A stretch of DNA of 16,635 nucleotides from positions 1-16,635 of the forward strand of contig CAMLDM010000015.1 in assembly GCA_946479025.1 (NCBI GenBank), given 5' to 3'. Below are positions 1 through 6,160 of this stretch, one piece after another. The translations under genes and the position numbers were made by a program. Each line of letters opens with the position of its first letter. Within the stretch, counting starts at the first letter, position 1. The stretch is from an uncultured Candidatus Saccharibacteria bacterium. Lineage in GTDB: Bacteria; Patescibacteria; Saccharimonadia; Saccharimonadales; CAMLKC01. The notes beneath the pieces were generated by a model. That model had not been told where the DNA came from and did no database searches. It saw nothing but the letters and a program-made list of their open reading frames with translations.

Positions 1-54
1 CCCTCGACACCCTGCTTAAGAGGCAGGTGCTCTAACCAGCTGAGCTACTGGCCC
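1..54 (-). tRNA. tRNA-Lys(CTT), partial (3' end outside window)
   Basis: Read on the minus strand, the acceptor 5' strand GGGCCAG, TA, the D arm GCTC...GAGC and the anticodon stem CCTGC/GCAGG with loop CTCTTAA are complete. The anticodon is CTT, reading AAG (Lys). The sequence stops inside the T arm at the window edge, so the T loop, 3' acceptor strand and CCA cannot be seen. Confidence 0.93.
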
Positions 55-66
55 ATAACTCTAAAG

Positions 67-95
67 ACTATACCAAATAGGGGTGAGAATGTAAA
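67..95 (-). promoter_or_regulatory. Promoter of tRNA-Lys
   Basis: On the minus strand, TTTACA (95-90), a 17-base spacer and TATAGT (72-67) form a good sigma-70-type promoter. TGG precedes the -10, giving an extended -10. The predicted start is about 60, six bases before the tRNA 5' end. Confidence 0.7.
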
Positions 96-113
96 TATCT
101 AGTTTGGCTGGGG

Positions 114-395
114 TTAGAACGAGCTGCTTTCAGAACTAAGCTGCTGGGCGTCGGCATCACCTGTGATACTCAGCTGGTCGAGGGCTTTTGAGGCTGTATC
201 AAGATCGGCGGTCGACTTTACCTCCGGTGCTTCTTCCGAGACAGATTGCTGCTGTGAAGTATCCGCGGTTTTCTCCGCAGGCTTGTTTTGCGCTTTCCAT
301 GCGTTATATCCTGCATATCCCAGCGCGCCAATGATTACTACCACAACGACAACTATGATAACTTCTACGAGCGAGAAACCTTTGATTCTACTCAT
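114..395 (-). CDS. Small type IV pilin-like protein
   Basis: A 93-residue protein with a class III-like/type IVa prepilin N-terminus. A short basic leader (MSRIK) is followed by G6, F7 and a hydrophobic helix, with Glu at +5 of the mature protein (FSLVE). Prepilin peptidase should cut after G6. The rest is a short, Ser/Ala/Glu-rich tail with no cysteine, so it lacks the globular head of a major pilin and may be a minor pilin or a membrane-anchored accessory protein. An ATG at 401 overlaps the previous stop by one base (TAATG). The ATG at 395 is preferred because it lies 8 bases after GAAGGAG, while the one at 401 is too close. Either way the gene is translationally coupled to the upstream secreted protein. 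The pilin motif is seen directly; the role is inferred. Confidence 0.8.
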   Translation of the reverse strand: MSRIKGFSLVEVIIVVVVVVIIGALGYAGYNAWKAQNKPAEKTADTSQQQSVSEEAPEVKSTADLDTASKALDQLSITGDADAQQLSSESSSF

Positions 396-400
396 CACCA

Positions 401-1090
401 TTACTCCTTCGCTCCGTCTGACGAGCTACTTCCCTGCACTGATTTAACCCCGACAATAAGACTTTTAACCGACGTGCGATATTCCTTCAACGCTGCCGCC
501 TGCGCCTGTATTTCTGCTCTGAAAACGGCGACCATGCCTTTCGGATTTTCACCACCGCAGTTGAACTGCGTATCGGCCGCCTTTACTGCATTTACTGCCG
601 CCTGGGCAGCTGCTTTCTTGGCAGCGACGTCGCTCGCCAGCTGATCATACGCAGAAAGGACCTTCCCCTTATTTTGGTAAAACGTCTCTACCCTGTTTGC
701 AATAGTCGAAATAAAATCGATGCGCTTATCGCCGCGCTCTCCGGCACGTTTCATGATGGCAGTAATAACAGATTGCCGCTTCTCACAAAATTGAAGACGC
801 ATACCAGCTAAGCGATCTTTCTTTGCTGCGACCTTTTCGCGAGCACTCTTCAGTTCCAGCCTGACCGCCTCCATGTCGCGGCGTTCACTCCGCTGATGCA
901 AATCTGAAGACTCTTTATTAACATCCGAAGATTCAACTTCGTTTTCATTCTCTTGTTCGTTGCTCTGGGCGGATGCAGACGACGGATCATCTTCACCGTC
1001 TTTTGCGTATACTGAAAGCGCCGTGCCACCTACCAGCGCAACCGTCAGTATCATGACCCCTATGACCATAATGTACTTGCTATATTTCAT
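401..1090 (-). CDS. Secreted or membrane-anchored coiled-coil protein, CPR-type, function unknown
   Basis: A 229-residue protein. Residues about 7-29 form a hydrophobic signal segment ending in SVYA, so it is either cleaved or an N-terminal anchor. A Ser/Glu/Asn-rich acidic linker (about 31-65) follows, then a long charged helical region (about 66-130), an Ala-rich helix (about 150-172) and a helical end. It has exactly two cysteines, C102 and C178, which could form a disulfide outside the cell. From memory, similar proteins recur in CPR genomes as hypothetical proteins; no function is known to me. AAAGGG lies about 8 bases before the ATG. It has its own promoter and shares a one-base stop/start overlap with the downstream pilin-like gene, which suggests the two proteins work together at the surface. 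Confidence 0.75.
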   Translation of the reverse strand: MKYSKYIMVIGVMILTVALVGGTALSVYAKDGEDDPSSASAQSNEQENENEVESSDVNKESSDLHQRSERRDMEAVRLELKSAREKVAAKKDRLAGMRLQFCEKRQSVITAIMKRAGERGDKRIDFISTIANRVETFYQNKGKVLSAYDQLASDVAAKKAAAQAAVNAVKAADTQFNCGGENPKGMVAVFRAEIQAQAAALKEYRTSVKSLIVGVKSVQGSSSSDGAKE

Positions 1091-1124
1091 GCCTGATGCC
1101 CTTTACATAAAATGATATATTCTC

Positions 1125-1153
1125 AGCTTATGCTTAGAGATTGGGCTTGTCAA
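1125..1153 (-). promoter_or_regulatory. Promoter of the secreted protein/pilin pair
   Basis: On the minus strand, a perfect TTGACA (1153-1148) and TAAGCT (1130-1125) are separated by 17 bases. The predicted start near 1118 gives a leader of about 28 bases. The -35 lies just after the stop codon of the upstream membrane protein gene, so the pair can be expressed independently of it. Confidence 0.65.
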
Positions 1154-1159
1154 TAAATT

Positions 1160-2695
1160 CTAGAGGTCATCTTTTTTGCTGGCGATGAACATGCCCCATT
1201 GGCGCACGAGGTGCAGAATAGTTTTAAGCGGCAGTTCGATCACCATATCGAGAATCATGGCTACCAAATTAATGCGGGCGTACTTTTCGCTCATCCAGCG
1301 GCCAACGACAACGAAGGGAATGTAGAGGAAGTCGCGCACAATCGATACACCATCCTGCTGGCCTTCAACCACCTCAAGCTCGCGGATCTGCCGCGAGAGA
1401 CGGAAGCCAAGGAAGCTGGCGGTCGAGAGGAAGACGAAGAAAATAAGTAGGTGCAGCGGCGAGAACTCAAACTGAGAAACGAGCAGCCAAGCCACACCGC
1501 CGAAAATAAGGATGAAAAATAGCGCATACACGATATTGAACGCCAATCCGAAGCCTTTTTTGGAACGATGCGAAAGAGTCGCCTGACGGTTGTCGGCATA
1601 AAGCAGGTTGTCAATCGTGTCGGTTAGCGCGCGGGTGTTCGAACCGCTTGGCAGCCGCAACGTAAAACGCAGCAAAATCATGTAGATCGGCGGGAATAAA
1701 AGATTTATCTCAAGTGGCAGCCACACAATCGCGCCGGCAATCATGTAATCGTACGGCACTTCTACCGACACTCCGATCAAAACCTTAGTAATAATCAGGA
1801 AAATAACGCTTTTAACGATCCCTTTATTGATACGGGCATTAATGCGGGAATACTCGCTCTCAATTTGTGATTCGTAGGCCGATAGAAACTGCTCGCGCGA
1901 CGCCAGCAGGCTGAGCGCGTTTTCTTCCTCATCGATAAGCCGCCACAAAATGCGAAGCGGCGCGCCGCGGCGATTAACTAGGCGGTAGAGCCGGTCGGTC
2001 GTGCTAGAGTCCAGCACACGGTCGATCATTTGGTTTGTATGCGTGTACGCGCTGGATTCCGGCGTCTGCTGATAACGACGCAAAAGTGCTGCACGGATCG
2101 TGGCAGGATCAGACTTGAGCAACGCCCGGTGCACGGCTACAAACAGCGCTATTTCAAAGTCGGAAACCGGCTTGCCAAATAATTTCTCCTGGTCGATCGT
2201 CTGCAAAAAGTGGTCATACGCAAACTGCAGGAAAACGTCACGCTTTAGGTCGACGCTGAGCAGCTGCTCTACTTCTACCGCAAGAACGTCCAACGTCCAG
2301 GCATCTTTCGAACGCCTGGAGTGCGCCGCATAATACTGCGCGGCGAGCGCGTCGATCTTATCAACCGTGGTCGTTGCGACCGTCTCGTTCTTCAGGTAGC
2401 CCGCAAGTGTCAGTTCAATAATCAGCTCTTCGCCCGCACTGCTCACGGTCTTTTTGTCGTGGGAAAGAAACGTGCGTTTATAAAAACGACGGATAGCGTG
2501 CTGAAGCAATACATGCTCTTCGGTGTACTCGGCCGCATTGCGAAGCTGCTCATACGCAAACGTCAGCGTTCGGCCCGCGCCCGTGACGTGGATTTTCTGT
2601 GTCCCATTTTGAGCGGTGGCAGCTGCGTCATTTTGCGCCGCCGCGCGGGAAAGCGCGTCAACAAATTGCTGGCCTATAGTATTAAGTGTATTCAT
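1160..2695 (-). CDS. Multi-pass membrane protein with large N-terminal soluble domain, function unknown
   Basis: A protein of about 511 residues that I cannot assign to a family. The first 285 residues or so look soluble and helical. Hydrophobic segments follow at roughly 294-310, 317-345, 382-407 and 412-432, with a shorter one near 450-465. The C-terminus is amphipathic and ends in KKDDL. The frame stays open to an ATG at 2719, but that would place the start inside tRNA-Arg(TCG). The ATG at 2695, 16 bases after the tRNA CCA, is therefore taken as the start. There is no SD before it; only the AT-rich TATTAT touches the ATG. The gene is probably transcribed with the tRNA and released by tRNA 3' processing. 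The topology is seen in the sequence; co-transcription is inferred. Confidence 0.78.
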   Translation of the reverse strand: MNTLNTIGQQFVDALSRAAAQNDAAATAQNGTQKIHVTGAGRTLTFAYEQLRNAAEYTEEHVLLQHAIRRFYKRTFLSHDKKTVSSAGEELIIELTLAGYLKNETVATTTVDKIDALAAQYYAAHSRRSKDAWTLDVLAVEVEQLLSVDLKRDVFLQFAYDHFLQTIDQEKLFGKPVSDFEIALFVAVHRALLKSDPATIRAALLRRYQQTPESSAYTHTNQMIDRVLDSSTTDRLYRLVNRRGAPLRILWRLIDEEENALSLLASREQFLSAYESQIESEYSRINARINKGIVKSVIFLIITKVLIGVSVEVPYDYMIAGAIVWLPLEINLLFPPIYMILLRFTLRLPSGSNTRALTDTIDNLLYADNRQATLSHRSKKGFGLAFNIVYALFFILIFGGVAWLLVSQFEFSPLHLLIFFVFLSTASFLGFRLSRQIRELEVVEGQQDGVSIVRDFLYIPFVVVGRWMSEKYARINLVAMILDMVIELPLKTILHLVRQWGMFIASKKDDL

Positions 2696-2711
2696 ATAAT
2701 AAAAATCGATC

Positions 2712-2788
2712 TGGTACACCCGGCAAGATTCGAACTTGCGACACCTGGTTCCGAAGACCAGTGCTCTAATCCGCTGAGCTACGGGTGC
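2712..2788 (-). tRNA. tRNA-Arg(TCG)
   Basis: A complete cloverleaf on the minus strand: acceptor GCACCCG/CGGGTGT (with a G1-U72 wobble), D arm GCTC/GAGC, anticodon stem CTGGT/ACCAG with loop CTTCGGA (anticodon TCG), T loop TTCGAAT, discriminator A and encoded CCA (2714-2712). Confidence 0.96.
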
Positions 2789-2804
2789 AAACTTGGCTCA
2801 GTCA

Positions 2805-2813
2805 ATTATAGCA
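2805..2813 (-). promoter_or_regulatory. Extended -10 promoter of tRNA-Arg(TCG)
   Basis: TGCTATAAT on the minus strand is a perfect extended -10. The predicted start near 2798 is about 10 bases before the tRNA. No convincing -35 is present at 17 bases, which fits an extended -10 promoter. Confidence 0.6.
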
Positions 2814-2829
2814 GTTTACAGGTATAATT

Positions 2830-3237
2830 CTATAGCTGCGCGTCTTTCTCCGATGCATTCTCCTTCATAAGCACCAGAGCAAGTGCAGCGAACATCAGCC
2901 CAAGATCGCGGAAACTAATTGGCAGAAGGCTGACATTCGAAACGATAATTCCCAGTAGCATAAGAGCGGCGATCAGGCCGGCAAGCCGAACGTACACGCC
3001 GCTTAACAGCCACATCGCAAGAATTACCTCGACCACCGAAAAAACCATCAAGAGCGTTCTGGCGGGCAAAATGTCCCGAACAAATTGCGGCAAATATCCT
3101 ATCCAATCATTCGGACTGAGAAACGACGATACCGCGGCGTAAATAAAAACAGCGGCAAGGCCAAGCCTCAGCAGCAGCTGCGCCCTATTACTATAAGAAT
3201 CAAGAAACGTTTCCACCCTGGCTATGCCGTTTTTCAT
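2830..3237 (-). CDS. DoxX-like four-helix membrane protein
   Basis: A 135-residue protein with four predicted membrane segments (about 20-42, 60-80, 84-105 and 108-127). The first carries RLGLAAVFIYAAVSSF, and the second starts after a Pro and contains VVEVILAMWLL. Size, topology and the R-L-x-L-A first helix resemble the DoxX family, loosely linked to quinone and thiol redox chemistry, but the substrate cannot be told. ATGs at 3258 and 3252 are possible, but AAGGAG (3249-3244) sits 6 bases before the ATG at 3237, which is therefore the start. It diverges from a cupredoxin-like gene. A weak minus-strand -10 (TATGAT, 3267-3262) may drive it. No terminator is seen before the tRNA-Arg, so read-through is possible. 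Confidence 0.72.
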   Translation of the reverse strand: MKNGIARVETFLDSYSNRAQLLLRLGLAAVFIYAAVSSFLSPNDWIGYLPQFVRDILPARTLLMVFSVVEVILAMWLLSGVYVRLAGLIAALMLLGIIVSNVSLLPISFRDLGLMFAALALVLMKENASEKDAQL

Positions 3238-3251
3238 ACGAATCTCCTTCA

Positions 3252-3280
3252 TTGACATAATATCATAATGAGAAGATAAT
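3252..3280 (+). promoter_or_regulatory. Strong promoter of the cupredoxin-like gene
   Basis: TTGACA (3252-3257), 17 bases, then GATAAT (3275-3280). This is close to the sigma-70 consensus. The start near 3287 gives a leader of about 23 bases that contains the consensus SD at 3298-3307. Confidence 0.72.
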
Positions 3281-3309
3281 AGCCGTAAGCATAATACAAG
3301 GAGGTGAGT

Positions 3310-3726
3310 ATGAGCAGTAAGAAACGTATCGTTCTGGCGATTATCGCGGTTGCCGTCATAATTGCGGGAGCTGTCGTGTATACAATTCTCGCAGCGAACA
3401 ACACGGCCGCGCCGGAATCGACGAACGCAAATAACGGAAAAAATGACGACTCTTCCGTTGCCTCTGTCATCACCTATAACGGTACATCGTTCTCGCTTTC
3501 TGCCAGTACGGTTAAATCTGGCTCGCAGGTCAAGATCGTCAATGACTCATCGGAAGATCTTGATTTTGGCTCCGATCCGCACCCGACCCACACCGACAAC
3601 CCCGAGCTCAATGCGCAGGAAATTCCACAGCACGGAAGCAAAACCATCACGCTTACCAAAAAAGGCCACTGGGGCTTCCACAACCACTTCGACCCGTCGC
3701 AACACGGCAACATTACCGTAGAATAG
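3310..3726 (+). CDS. Membrane-anchored cupredoxin-like protein lacking cysteine
   Basis: A 138-residue protein. Residues 7-29 form a membrane anchor or signal. Residues 30-50 are a Asn/Ser-rich linker. The remainder is a small beta domain with SDPHPTHTD (88-96) and GHWGFHNHFDPSQHG (119-133), followed by a closing strand NITVE. The pattern and position match the copper-binding edge of plastocyanin-like cupredoxins, but there is no cysteine. By eye, H124 takes the place of the usual Cys, with H91, H94, H120, H126 and H132 nearby. It could bind copper in a non-blue site or another metal outside the cell. GTG at 3304 is in frame, but AAGGAGGTGA (3298-3307) is spaced for the ATG at 3310. It is divergent from the DoxX-like gene, which hints at a shared redox role (inference). 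Confidence 0.82.
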   Translation: MSSKKRIVLAIIAVAVIIAGAVVYTILAANNTAAPESTNANNGKNDDSSVASVITYNGTSFSLSASTVKSGSQVKIVNDSSEDLDFGSDPHPTHTDNPELNAQEIPQHGSKTITLTKKGHWGFHNHFDPSQHGNITVE

Positions 3727-3747
3727 TTCTTAAAATATTCCTAGTGC

Positions 3748-3776
3748 TTGCGTTTCACACCTGGCTCATATACATT
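3748..3776 (+). promoter_or_regulatory. Possible promoter of the glycoside hydrolase gene
   Basis: TTGCGT (3748-3753), 17 bases, then TACATT (3771-3776). It would give a leader of about 45 bases ending in the SD AGGAGGA (3814-3820), 8 bases from the ATG. The -10 is imperfect. No terminator is seen after the cupredoxin-like gene, so read-through from it is an alternative. Confidence 0.35.
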
Positions 3777-3828
3777 TAGCTAAAGTAAATGCATTGACGC
3801 TTTTGGGAGGCGTAGGAGGATTTTAAGG

Positions 3829-5448
3829 ATGAAAATAAATAGCAAATATCTTATCGCGGGGCTTGTTCTCGTAGGTGTGGCGGCGCTCAGCCTAACACAC
3901 ATGAGCACCACCAAAGCCGACGAGTGTACGGTAAGTGATACGTTAGTTAACAGTTGCCGGCCATGGTTCGGCGCAACCATTGGCGGCTACCCGCAAACAG
4001 GCAGCGACAGCGCCAGCCAGTACGCTTATGGTGAGCAACGGCTCAACAACCCGACAGTCCTGACCGACCCGTCCACAGCGACGACAATCACAAATCAATA
4101 CGATCTCATTCACCGCTACCATTCGCCAACTCAAACATCCTTTGACGCAAACGAAACATCATACTACAATCGCGCCAACACCTACCTTTACATCAACTGG
4201 AAGCCGGACACCAACTGGGCAAACGCGGCCGGCGGCAATGCAACGGTCGATGCGCGCATCGACACCATGGCCGACAGCATTAAAGCGCTCGGCGACAAGA
4301 AAATCTTCCTGACCGTCTTCCACGAGCCGGAAAACGACGTTTCAAGTGACAATTGCACTACCAACGGCGGAAGCGCCGCAGCTGGAAGTCCGACCGATTA
4401 CGTGAACATGTGGCATAACGTCCGCGCCCGCTTCGATGCAAAGGGCGTGGCAAATGTCGTTTGGACCATGAACTACATGGGCTACCAAAGCTGGAACTGC
4501 CTCGTTCCACTTCTATGGCCGGGTAACAGCTACGTCGATTGGATCACGTACGACCCATATGGCGGCGGCTCACACACATCGACCCTCTTCGACGAGTCCG
4601 TCAGTCCATTCTATAACTATCTTTCACAGACCAGCGACGCCGCACACGACTATCTCTCAAAGCCATGGGGTCTCGCGGAACACGGTGCGTGGGCAAACAG
4701 TGGCACCACGCAAGCCGGCGCTATTGATTACTGGAATCAGGCGAAAAACGCTATCGTAAACAACACTTATCCGAAGCTTAAAATGTTCATGACATTCGAT
4801 ACGAACGTTAATGGCAGCAGCCAGGTTGGTATGGATTTCAGCGGCCAACCAAGCATCGACGAGCAAACTGCGTATAACAACTTCGCCGCAAGTATCTTCA
4901 ATACGACCGTCACGCCGCCCGCTCCGGAGCTTCCTACTATAAACTCGGTTACACCAAACAGTGGCACGATCTCAAACACCGGAACGTTCGCCGTCGATAC
5001 AAACAGCGTCGTTACATCTGTTGCTATGAAAGTTGACGGCCAGACAATCGCCACCGACAGCAGCGCACCGTTCAGCTTCTCGCTTGACACGAACGCTTAT
5101 CTCAACGGCACGCACACGTTTACCTTCACTGCATCAGACGACTTAGGTAATTCCGCCACGTCAACAAACACATATTCCTTCCTGAATACGCCAATTATCT
5201 ACTCGGTAACACCAAACGGAGGCACGATCTCAGGGACAAAAACCTTCACGATGAGTACGAATAAAGAGGTAACCTCGGTAACACTGCGCGTTGACAACAA
5301 GTGGGTTGCAACCGACTCCAGCGCGCCGTGGTCATTAAACCTCAATACGAAAAACTACAAGAACGGCACGCACCAAATCGGCTTCAAAGCATGGGATGAC
5401 AACGGCAAATACGCCGACAAAATCATTACGTTTACCATCAAGAACTAG
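3829..5448 (+). CDS. Secreted GH26-like glycoside hydrolase with two C-terminal Ig-like domains
   Basis: A 539-residue protein. Residues 1-30 are a signal peptide with likely cleavage after TTKA. Residues about 40-360 form a TIM-barrel-type domain. FHEPEND (164-170) supplies a candidate acid/base E166, preceded by His as in family GH26. WITYDPYGGG (238-247) follows, and GLAEHGAW (281-288) supplies a candidate nucleophile E284. Such enzymes cut beta-linked glycans such as mannan or mixed glucan; the substrate here is unknown. Two homologous Ig-like domains of about 85 residues follow (about 366-451 and 454-539), each with SVTPN-GGTIS-like starts, a TDSSAP motif and an NGTH motif. They probably act as spacers or surface/carbohydrate-binding modules. 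No LPXTG-type anchor is seen. It converges on the Nudix gene and shares its terminator. The family call is by motif only. Confidence 0.8.
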   Translation: MKINSKYLIAGLVLVGVAALSLTHMSTTKADECTVSDTLVNSCRPWFGATIGGYPQTGSDSASQYAYGEQRLNNPTVLTDPSTATTITNQYDLIHRYHSPTQTSFDANETSYYNRANTYLYINWKPDTNWANAAGGNATVDARIDTMADSIKALGDKKIFLTVFHEPENDVSSDNCTTNGGSAAAGSPTDYVNMWHNVRARFDAKGVANVVWTMNYMGYQSWNCLVPLLWPGNSYVDWITYDPYGGGSHTSTLFDESVSPFYNYLSQTSDAAHDYLSKPWGLAEHGAWANSGTTQAGAIDYWNQAKNAIVNNTYPKLKMFMTFDTNVNGSSQVGMDFSGQPSIDEQTAYNNFAASIFNTTVTPPAPELPTINSVTPNSGTISNTGTFAVDTNSVVTSVAMKVDGQTIATDSSAPFSFSLDTNAYLNGTHTFTFTASDDLGNSATSTNTYSFLNTPIIYSVTPNGGTISGTKTFTMSTNKEVTSVTLRVDNKWVATDSSAPWSLNLNTKNYKNGTHQIGFKAWDDNGKYADKIITFTIKN

Positions 5449-5462
5449 ACGTTACAGCCACT

Positions 5463-5490
5463 AAAAAAAGACCAGCACTGCTGGTCTTTT
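5463..5490. terminator. Bidirectional intrinsic terminator
   Basis: A 9-bp stem AAGACCAGC/GCTGGTCTT with loop ACT is preceded by an A run (5463-5469) and followed by TTTT. It therefore works on both strands, ending the glycoside hydrolase (+) and Nudix (-) transcripts. Confidence 0.88.
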
Positions 5491-5514
5491 AAAATCATCA
5501 CCGCTTATGACAAC

Positions 5515-6012
5515 TCAGATGCCGTGACGAGACTTTTCCTCTTCATCTTTAGCATACTCCGCAACCCGTTGCCTGTAAGCTGGTACTGTTTCCCCAGACT
5601 CAAGATACTCCTCCAAGCTCATAAATAAATATTCCAGGCCCTCATTGCCAAGCTTAATCGCCTCTTTTTGCTCGGCCGGCAACTTTACAACCGGGAAATA
5701 CTCACACATACGAAATTCAACGCCTGTTTTTTCATCGCGGGTCACCTCAAAATCGTAGTGATAGACCGTCACTACGTCTTCAGGCCGAACGCCGAGTCCA
5801 AATTCTTCGTTGACCTCACGCTGAAATGTCTGGAATGGCGTCTCGCCCGTTTCTCTTCCGCCACCAGGCAAATCAATGGCAAGCGGATAAATGCGCGTGT
5901 TTGTGTCTCTCCGGTAAACCAGCAGCCTGTCCCCGATAAAAACCAACCCCTTTGCCCCGTCAGTCACTTCGTCTTTAGTAAAAAATAAGTTTCTATCTGT
6001 AGAGTTCTTCAT
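5515..6012 (-). CDS. Nudix hydrolase
   Basis: A 165-residue protein with a perfect Nudix box: G, five residues, E, seven residues, then REVNEEFGL (pattern GX5EX7REUXEEXGU). This is the Mg-binding catalytic loop that cleaves nucleoside diphosphate-linked substrates. The substrate cannot be read from the sequence; house-cleaning of damaged nucleotides is one option. The frame remains open to 6120, but those N-terminal residues are tRNA-Arg(CCG) read as protein. The first ATG downstream of the tRNA is at 6012, 19 bases after the CCA, with no SD. Co-transcription with the tRNA and release by tRNA processing is the simplest reading. The gene ends at the bidirectional terminator. Confidence 0.9.
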   Translation of the reverse strand: MKNSTDRNLFFTKDEVTDGAKGLVFIGDRLLVYRRDTNTRIYPLAIDLPGGGRETGETPFQTFQREVNEEFGLGVRPEDVVTVYHYDFEVTRDEKTGVEFRMCEYFPVVKLPAEQKEAIKLGNEGLEYLFMSLEEYLESGETVPAYRQRVAEYAKDEEEKSRHGI

Positions 6013-6031
6013 GTTTTTCAAAATTAAATCA

Positions 6032-6108
6032 TGGTACGCGCGAAGGGATTCGAACCCCCGGCCTTTGGTACCGGAAACCAACGCTCTATCCAGCTGAGCT
6101 ACGCGCGC
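6032..6108 (-). tRNA. tRNA-Arg(CCG)
   Basis: A complete minus-strand cloverleaf: acceptor GCGCGCG/CGCGCGT, D arm GCTC/GAGC, anticodon stem TTGGT/ACCAA with loop TTCCGGT (anticodon CCG), T arm GGGGG or GGGGT with loop TTCGAAT, discriminator A and encoded CCA (6034-6032). Confidence 0.95.
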
Positions 6109-6118
6109 ATACTCCCAC

Positions 6119-6124
6119 ATTATA
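6119..6124 (-). promoter_or_regulatory. -10 element of tRNA-Arg(CCG)
   Basis: A perfect TATAAT on the minus strand predicts a start near 6112, four bases before the tRNA. No clear -35 is present. It lies back to back with the murB promoter within about 50 bp. Confidence 0.5.
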
Positions 6125-6146
6125 GTATAATTTTTTCCACCTGCGG

Positions 6147-6152
6147 TATAAT
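6147..6152 (+). promoter_or_regulatory. -10 element of murB (leaderless start)
   Basis: A perfect TATAAT ends 8 bases before the murB ATG, so transcription would begin at or within two bases of the A of the start codon. There is no SD. The -35 region is poor. Confidence 0.62.
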
Positions 6153-6160
6153 CAGAACAA

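Noticed and set aside
2696..2719. Start of the membrane protein at 2719
   Set aside because: It would begin inside the 3' end of tRNA-Arg(TCG); the ATG at 2695 clears the tRNA.
2321..2827. Plus-strand 168-codon frame
   Set aside because: It runs antisense to the membrane protein and through tRNA-Arg(TCG); there is no start signal.
6013..6120. N-terminal extension of the Nudix protein to an ATG at 6120
   Set aside because: The extra residues are tRNA-Arg(CCG) translated in frame, a well-known annotation artefact.
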